From positions 16,050,079-16,114,078 of the forward strand of contig CM044955.1 of the NCBI GenBank assembly GCA_024516035.1: DNA of 64,000 bases, given 5' to 3'. Shown piece by piece: positions 45,599 through 54,700 of this stretch (its first letter is position 1; each line of letters starts with the position of its first letter). The notes under the pieces are model-generated. The model was not told the origin of the DNA and did not search any database. It worked only from the letters and a program-made list of their open reading frames with translations. Both the position numbers and the translations under genes were made by a program. This stretch comes from Bactericera cockerelli (taxonomy: Eukaryota; Arthropoda; Insecta; Hemiptera; Triozidae).

Positions 45599-48500
45599 GT
45601 AAGTATATTTTCATCTCTAAAAAATTTACCTTTATGTATTTAGAGGCAACAACTAATTACTAAATACAAATGAAGTTGAGTATTACAAATGGTGATCAAA
45701 TTGGTGTCATTTGGGATAAAGTACAGATGAGGCTTCTCATTAAGAAGTTTTAGTTCTGATGTTTCAATGATAGAACAATAATGTCAAATATTGAGTGAAA
45801 ACTTAATATGGAGAAAGTCTCCAAGGAGTAGTAAAGTCTTTATTAAAATGTATTTACTTAAACAAGCCGTAAAAATTAAAAGTATTAATGCCAGAACCAA
45901 ACAACCTCAATGATGAGTAAGAGGTGGACTAATGCTGACTCAAAGTAAGTTTGGAAAAAGGGAAAGTTAAAGAAGAAGAAATTTATTTATTTAAACTATA
46001 AACAGGCTTAATTGCCTTGTTCTAATTAATTTACAATGTATTTCCCTAACTAATCCTAGTGAAAAATATATATAAATTCTATCTATTTAGATTATATATT
46101 GTTACATGGCTGTTTGGGTAGATGGGCCAAAAATTACAATAGGTGGAATTATTGCCTGAGGCAATTGAACTGAGTAGTAGAATGATAAATTCAGTTTATT
46201 TCCAGGTTTAGGAGATAAAGTTCTGAATTGGATTAAATCCTATTATAAGCAACAGGACACAACAAGTAAGACTTAACGGACAAATATCTTCACCTGTAGC
46301 ATGTAACAACTTCTCTATATCACAGGGTACAGTGTTGTCATGTTCTTTGTTCAACATTTTTACCCATTTACCCAATGTACCCCAAAAACCCAATGGTACA
46401 ACAATTTACCCAATGTGACCAGAGGGAAATCCTTTCTGTATGCCGATAATGCTGTTATAAGCTACTTGACTAATAACTGGACTCAAACTCATGACATTGC
46501 TACTGACAACATTAAAAATATACTACACTGGTACACAAAGATGTCTTTAAAATTAAACTTAAATAAATCTGACTATATTACATTTTCTATTACCAACAAA
46601 GGACAACCAACTGAATCTAAACTCACTATACAAAATCAATCTAACAATACTTTTACTAAACTCACAAAAACTAAACATGTAAGATATTTAGTAATTACTA
46701 TTGAAGAGAACATGAAATAGACTTACCATATTGACATACTAAACATGAAACTACACCACCTCATGTATGTATTTAATCAATTAAGAAATGTTTGTGGTAG
46801 GAAACTACTTTGAATAATTTGAATCAGACCTTTTCTTTAATTATTTTTTGTTGTTGTTTTTAAAAAATGGAATCATAATTGCAGTGTGCATCAATACAGT
46901 CCTGTGAGACATAACTTCTGCAGGTCCCATGTTAGCTCACAACCTTGTATTGAAGTTTAGTATAGGTACTTGTATTGTAGTTTACCTATAATTATATCTC
47001 TACTTCACAGGTGGTTCCTTTGGATTCATCTGACACACAACCTGAAGAAAAAACTCTTGATCCAGATGAAGCAACAAATATCAAGGAGAGACAATGTAAC
47101 ATGTGTCAGAAGATTATGAAGACCAAGCATGCTCTGAGAGCTCACATGGCAGTGCATCAGGACCGGACGGTGCAGTGTGACGAGTGTGATATGATGTTCT
47201 CTAATAAGAATGCACTGAACAGGCACAAGCAATGCAAGCATATGGATGAGAGCTTGCGGCCTTTCCCTTGCCACATGTAAGACAAAACACATAATAACTT
47301 AATGCACTTTAATTCTCTAGTCTTACAATAATTACAAAATTTTCTATTTTATTTTATATCAGCTTAAAACCCCTGTTGCATTATTTGAAACAAAGTTCTT
47401 AAACCAAAATTGCTTGTAAATAGAGACGCTTTAGTCCTATGCAAGAGTATAAATAATTTGTTGTTGTTAATGTAGCCAGATTGGCTATAGCTGGAAGGGG
47501 TAATGATGGTCTCCAGCTGACTCTATTTCAAAGTTGGCTCGTCCTGAACCACATATTTCTATGTGCGATGAACCATTGTGAGGATTTGAACTTTTTCTTC
47601 ACAAATCATTAAACCCTTAAGAAACTGCTAACCTTCTCTGTTTATGGTCTTCTAGCAAGATAATAAAATTACCTACTTGTAATAATAATGTATTAAATTC
47701 CAACTAAATATTTTTCTCATATATCCAGGTTCAACTGTAATGAGAGAATGTTATGGATACAATAAATATTATGTATGTGTTTCTCTGTGGGATTATGTCA
47801 CAATTTCAGTTAGTAGTGCAGAATTATAAGACTTTTCTAATATCTCATTTTTCCTCAGAGGTATGAGTGGACTGTATCCAAGTACAGAGTAGAAAAAATT
47901 CTACCGTGCTGGGGATCGAACCCAGGACACTGTGTGCAAGCCTCGTGCACTACCCACTTTTGTTGAGCACCTAATCTCTTGTCTTCAGAGGAAATTTTTC
48001 TTGAGCTTCCTTTAACCCTTAATTATTTTTTTGTTTGTAATTTGTATTCTGGCTGGGGGACTATAAACAGGGAGTAGACCAGCAGTCTGGCTGGGGGACT
48101 ATAAACAGGGAGTAGACCAGCAGTCTGACTGGGGGACTATAAACAGAGAGTAGACCAGCATTAACATGGTTCTGGGGGCCCTTGTCATTTATTAGCCTCC
48201 TTGTAAAGACAGTGGTAGAAGAGCTGACTCATTCCTCCACTGTCTGGCTACCATCGTTCACGATGACGCCACCCTATGATGATGATGAATTTGTATTGCA
48301 TAACTCTTTGACCTGTGTTAACATATATTTTAATTAATGCACAGTAAATAAATACTCGTAATTTTTCCGTAAATTAAAAGTATTAATGCCAGAACCAAAC
48401 AACCTCAATAATGAGAAAGAGGTGGACTAATGCTGACTCAAAGTAAGTTTGGAAAAAGGGAAAGTGAAAGAAGAAGAAATTTATTTATTTATTTATTTAA

Positions 48501-48762
48501 ACTATGAACAAGCTTAATTGCCTTGTTCTAACTAATTTACAATGTATTTCCCTAACTAATCCTAGTGAAAAATATATATAAATTCTGTCTATTTAGATTA
48601 TATATTGTTACATGGCTGTTTGGGTAGATGGGCCAAAAATTACAATAGGTGGAATTATTGCCTGAGGCAATTGAACTGAGTGGTTGAATGATAAATTCAG
48701 TAAGTTTAATGCTGACTCAAAGTAAGTTTGGAAAAAGGGAAAGTGAAAGAAGAAGAAGAAAT

Positions 48763-48794
<32 letters not shown>

Positions 48795-51700
48795 ACTATA
48801 ATTTTTTTTGCGGCAGGTGTGAGAAGCGCTTCCTGAACAAGTCGCATCTGGCCGCCCACGTGAAGACACACACGGGCGAGCGGGACGTCACGTGCGGCCT
48901 CTGCTTCCAGTCGTTCTACTCCAAGGCGGACCTGGTGCGGCACATGAAGGGGCGCCACCTCAACATCCGCAGCTTCCAGTGCCACCTGTGCGCCCGCGGC
49001 TTCTTCCGCAAGAGCTACCTGAAGCTGCACCTGCTCACCGTGCACATGTCCGCGGTGGACGAGGCTGCGGACGGCAAGGCGCGGCTGTTCACCTGCCGGT
49101 GAGTCGTTCTCTTTTCCTCTGGTTTAACATCGCTTTAGCATTCTGGTTTAACCTTCCCTTTATATTCTCGAAGCCCTAAAGTTCGTGAAAAGAAACAGTG
49201 CCCTTTTCGATAGTGTTGGCAAGTTTAGTTCAGTCTGAAGATCGGATCATTTAGTTCTTAGTCAATCAAAAGAACTAGTTCTTTTAAGTCGTTCATTTAG
49301 TTCAGTAGTTTAGTCAAAGATCACAGCATGATTGATTGTGGTTATCTGATTATTGTCTGTCCCAGTAGCTCAGTGGTAAAGGCGGCACTCTGTGAATCCA
49401 CAGGTTCCAGAGGTCGTGGGTTCGAAACCCAGCCGGGACATGACAAGTTATCCTCCCGTTTGGGATTTTTACCACATAATAATATGTCTTGGGCCTACTG
49501 CTAGAATAATGGGACTTTAATAGTCCTTATCGGGTAGTATAAATAAGGTGATATTATTATTATTATTATCTTTTTCTGGTTTAACACATACACGACCGGT
49601 ACCATTTTGAGTGTATGTACGCATGGGACCTCTATATCTGAGCATTACCCCAAACTTCTGTACATTCTGCTATCGACAGCTACTGCAAGAAGCTGTTCAA
49701 CTCCCGCACCTCCTGCTACACGCACGAGCGCACCCACAACCACCAGGGCGGCGACCAGCGCGCCCTCTGCATGATCTGCGGCAAGACCTTCTCCCGGAAA
49801 TAGAAATAATAAAAAAAGAGATTCATTCCATCTTCTACTCTTTCCATGTATAAATTAATTTCGACTTCGGGTTCCTTTTTCTTCGTCGCTTTATGAGCCC
49901 ACTTCTGCTCTTTTCTTTCCTTATCCTATTATAATAAGAAATGTATTGTATTCGTCGAAAATTTGACCTACCCATTTTTTCACATTTCTGGACGAATCAA
50001 AGTCCCAGGATACCAAAAAAGGTGTTTTCAGCCATTGTTCCGTGCCCTTCGTCTGTCTGTCTGTGTGGATGTATGTGAACACGATATCTCGAGAACAGTA
50101 AGAGTTAGGGACTTGAAATTTGGTATGAAAGTTAATTTTATAAACCTTCTGACTGTCTGGTTCCTCTGCTGTCGACAGCTACTGCAAGAAGCTGTTCAAC
50201 TCCCGCACCTCCTGCTACACGCACGAGCGCACCCACAACCACCAGGGCGGCGACCAGCGCGCCCTCTGCATGATCTGCGGCAAGACCTTCTCCCGGCCGT
50301 CCGGGCTCAAGAAGCACCTGGAGAAGCACGCGGGCCCGCCCAAGCTGCGCTGCGAACAGTGTGAGCGGCCCTTCTACCACCCCGGCTCCCTCAAGCGGCA
50401 CATGCTCACGCACAACCGACCTGACCCGGACATCTGCCAGGTATCTGATCTTAAGTTTTGTCTGATTCTTTCGGTGCGTAGTTTATTTTCCTCCCCCTCC
50501 ATATTTTCTTCAAAGAAACCACATAATAGATAAATAGAGCAGGTAACTATGTAGGTATAATTGAATCAAACACCTCGCCCAAAGTGTGAAGAACGCCCAT
50601 TACAAAGAAAGAGATATATTTTACTAGACGTTCGCCCGTGCTTTGCAACGGGACTAAATTTCAAATTTACTAAGGCATAGCCGTACTGCTGGACAGCAAT
50701 GACTCTTTGAACTTTTTAAATTTCTGGACAAAGCGATAATGGTTTTGGGGGGGTCAATTCTGAGACATTTTGGATCTCTTACCGTTTTGGCTAAACAACT
50801 CCGGACAAACAAACAAACATAGGTAGGTAGGTAGTCCTTTTTTCTGTTTTATATATATTATAGAGATAATAATAATAATAATAAGCCCGGTAAACGGAGC
50901 TAGAGCTTCGAACCCTACTGACTTCGCAACATTTCCTATTTAAAATTCGAGACAAAACTTTGTCCAGCGTTGAGCAACAAAAGTCATTCCATACCCTCTT
51001 ACTGATCTCTTTTTTTGTTACAGGTATGCGGTACTGTATACACCAATAGGGATGCATTCAAGCGGCATCTGAAGAGACACGTAGCGCGGGGAGACATAGA
51101 CCAGCTGCCACGTGTTGAGAGAGAGGTGCCGCAGGTAAGTTGTAAGATTAGAATAAATTTGAACATTTGGCTAACGGTAAAGTCCCTAATGAAACACGAG
51201 CTAATGCTCCATTAAGTCTATTTTAAACCTTGACTGATTTTAGTCTCCATTCAGTAGCAAAATTACAATTGTATTACATTTCGCGTGAAAAGTCTTCTGA
51301 TAGGTCAGAATAATGTACTAACTGATACAGGGTGGAGCCCGGAAGACGAATGGAAGAAATAAGAAAAACAAAACTAATATTATTGAAAAACTCTTAAACT
51401 TTTTATTTTTTTCTCACATTGAACAGCTTATTTGGCAAATGGGCAACGTCACACTGAATACACTCATTAAGCCGTTTTCCAACGTTTTCGTGAACTCTCC
51501 CGAGCATTTCCACAGGAATTTCGGCGATACTGGCCCTAATATTGTTTTCGATGTCTTCTATCGTCCAGGGACGATCATTGTAAACCTTGGATTTGAAGTA
51601 GTCCCAAAGGAAAAAATCTGTTGTGAAACCAAACGAGTGTCCTTTTCTTTAATTCCGCCATTAGTGACTCGACGGTAACAGTTAAATAAAAATCAATGTC

Positions 51701-54700
51701 AAATTCGTAATCAGCACCTCAAAATCATTGGATTTGATATGTCACAAACCCCATCTATAATGAATAATAAAAAAGATTATCTAAGCGCAACCTCAAAAAT
51801 ACCAGTAAATTGGGGCCATGCGCAACGCCTTGCGTTCCTACCAAATCGTCTCCCGCGCTCTACCCTGTATAATCTACCATTCTACCAATTAAATAAATTA
51901 TGAGGCTTTGCTTATTCTCTGTAGTTGTGCTTTATGGCCCGGACTATTATTGGGAAACTCAAAGGTGTATTTTTATTTCAACACAATAAATAAATAACAT
52001 CACAAGACTTTTCATTACAATAGAGGTAGTTTTTTTTGTGAAACTCCAGTTATTTTGTAAGCTAGGATGTCCTTCATTATTGCTTGAATGTCCAAGGCAA
52101 AAATCGAAAGTTGTGTATATACTTGCTGTACTCCTGTTGTTACTCTGAATGAATCGGTTTTGTGATTTTCAATTTGTACAGGCAAGTTTATTCTGATTCA
52201 GTGATTTGAGGATTGCGACCGTCAGTCAAAAGCGTTGCTTACATCAATAAATACTATGGCTAAGGTTTATGTTCTGTTCCAAAACTTTCACAATTTGCCT
52301 GGTTATAAAGGAAGGCCATATCCATAGTGAATCGTCCAGCTTTAGACTGAATTTAAGTTCACATTGTGTGTCTTTCAGTATCTTGTCTATATGAGGTTCT
52401 AATCTGTTGTAGAGTAGTCTTGCAAATGCTTTTGCAGGTACGTATGGAAGAGATATTCCTCGAGAGTGCATTTTGTGTTATTATTATTATTTCATTTTGG
52501 TTTCCTCAGAACACGTGAGGCTTGCATTTCTGGCCCTACCCAGGCTAGGTGATGTTAATGTGGGTAGCTTTTACGATTCCAAACAAATGGAGGGTAAAAA
52601 CCTCGTCCTAAGCAGGACGTTAAATCAAAATAGAATCGTTGATGTTATGAAGGGCATCCAGCCGTAAAAAATGTGTAAAACCAACCAACATAAAAAAAAC
52701 ATACATTTACAATTAAAATTCTCTGTTTGATCTTAGTCTTTAGTCCTATATCCTAATTATTTACATCTTGTATTCTACTCAGATCAGCAAGATGCAAGCT
52801 CTCATATCTCAGGGTGTGGATCTGGACGAAATTCTCAAGACGTGTAATGTGGAGGTGGTGGAGCTCGGAGGCAAGAACAACAGTTGGCGAGCCAGGAACA
52901 AGTTGGCAGACGACATGTAAGTAGACCATATTCTAGAATTCTAGTTCTTTTCAAACAGTTGAAATGAAATCCAAGTACTATTGGACTTAAGTCCTATTCA
53001 GCCATTGTAAATAAGGTCTGACAAACTAGACTAGATCATGTGCTGAGCCCAAGTCCTATCTGGTTAGTGTAATTAAATTTCTTGTGAATATTTATTTGTA
53101 ATATAAAAAAGAAGTCTTTTTGGATATTAAGAAAGCTTTTGGTCCTGTAATAAACTAGAGTATGAGAGTGATACAAACCGTTACAATTGATAGAAACATC
53201 AGGGACTATACATAGGAAATATGATTTAATATTAAAACCACAGTGGAAACTGACGAAGAGTTTGATATAACCAGGTTTGAGACAAGGAGGAGTTCTCTCG
53301 CCCTTAATGTTCATCAATCACCATCTGAAACATTCAAAATTATCAAGATCTGAGACTTTCAAATTAGTACTCTTTGCTGAAGACTTACTTTTAGCGTGAA
53401 TCTAAAAAAAAAAAAATCCTACAGATATACCTAACTGTGAGGGAATAAGATAAAGCAGAAAATGATGGCTTCGTATTCAGTATAGAAAAAGGCCAAGTTC
53501 TAATATTAGATCAAGCAAGTACATACAGTGACAGGGCAAGTGATACATAATAATCAACCATTAAAGCATTGAAAAATTGAACCAGAGTGTTATGATAATA
53601 TCAAAGAATGGAGCACTAAACAAAGAACTGGTAAATAAGATACAACAGGGTGTCGTTTCTATGGAGTGGTTAAGGATTTTATCTGTTAAAAGTTATCCTC
53701 AACATAAGATAATGTAAAAACCATTTTAAATCAAAATTCAAGCAATAGAAATGAGAGTCCATTGGAGTAGATATAACCCGTAAATCACGGGTTTGTGTCT
53801 ATCCGTTATGGTTCCTTATAGGTACGGTAATGGATAATATAAATATAAAAGCAAAAGCTTTTCCTTGCAAAATTTGATAGAATTAGTTCATAAAGTTTTA
53901 ATGGATGGATATTTATAAAACTGACCTTTCCTATTCATTTGAAGCATTGTATTTCCTTTCGCTCACAAGCAATTGATCCATTCAAGTTAAAGCTATTAAT
54001 AAAGAGAAAAAGGTCAGTTTTCTGAAGATCCATGCAAATATCTTTTACTGCCAAAAAATGAAAGCATTCGCTTTTTTAATTTAATGGAAAAGAAATTGCT
54101 CTCAAAACTTTATGAATAACGGCTGAAGAGAAAAGCTTTTATGGCCCATTGATAGGCCATATTATTTTAACTTGATTTTCTTATACTGTTCTTCTTTTAC
54201 ACAATTTCTCAACAATTATTATTAATTCTTTCTTCAGCTCAAAAAAGATTACCTATATTCCTATGAAGATGCTAATACTGTTTTATAATAATGAGTAGAC
54301 AAGCAAATCAACGCAAAAAGATTATTTAAGGTACCTTTTATTTCAAGAGAGTGAAAACTTAATATAAACCCAGAAACAATTTATTAACAAAAAAAAAAAA
54401 AAAAAAAAAAAAAACGAAGTTTTCCAAATGTGCATGTGATGTAATTTACACAGGTCACATGAGGACAGATTTTTTATAACTTGTGTTTGATAATAAATAG
54501 TAATAATACAATCTTTTACTACTGCTCTTCCTCCCTACATCCAGGATTGAAATGAGCCACAGATTTGCCAAGTGGATGAATGAAGTAGATAAAAACAACA
54601 AGGCAGTCACCTCCCATGTGCAAGATAACGCCTGGATGATCAGCTATCGTGTACCTTCAGAGTATCAGTTTCCCGTAGAGTCCCTTGGGATGATGAACCA

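Noticed and set aside
46340..46720. 126-residue plus-strand ORF as a host protein
   Set aside because: It is the motif C region of a decayed LINE reverse transcriptase.
48791..50413. Long antisense ORFs opposite the GC-rich finger exons
   Set aside because: GC-rich codons leave the antisense strand open; the peptides have no family features, while the sense strand has perfect C2H2 spacing.
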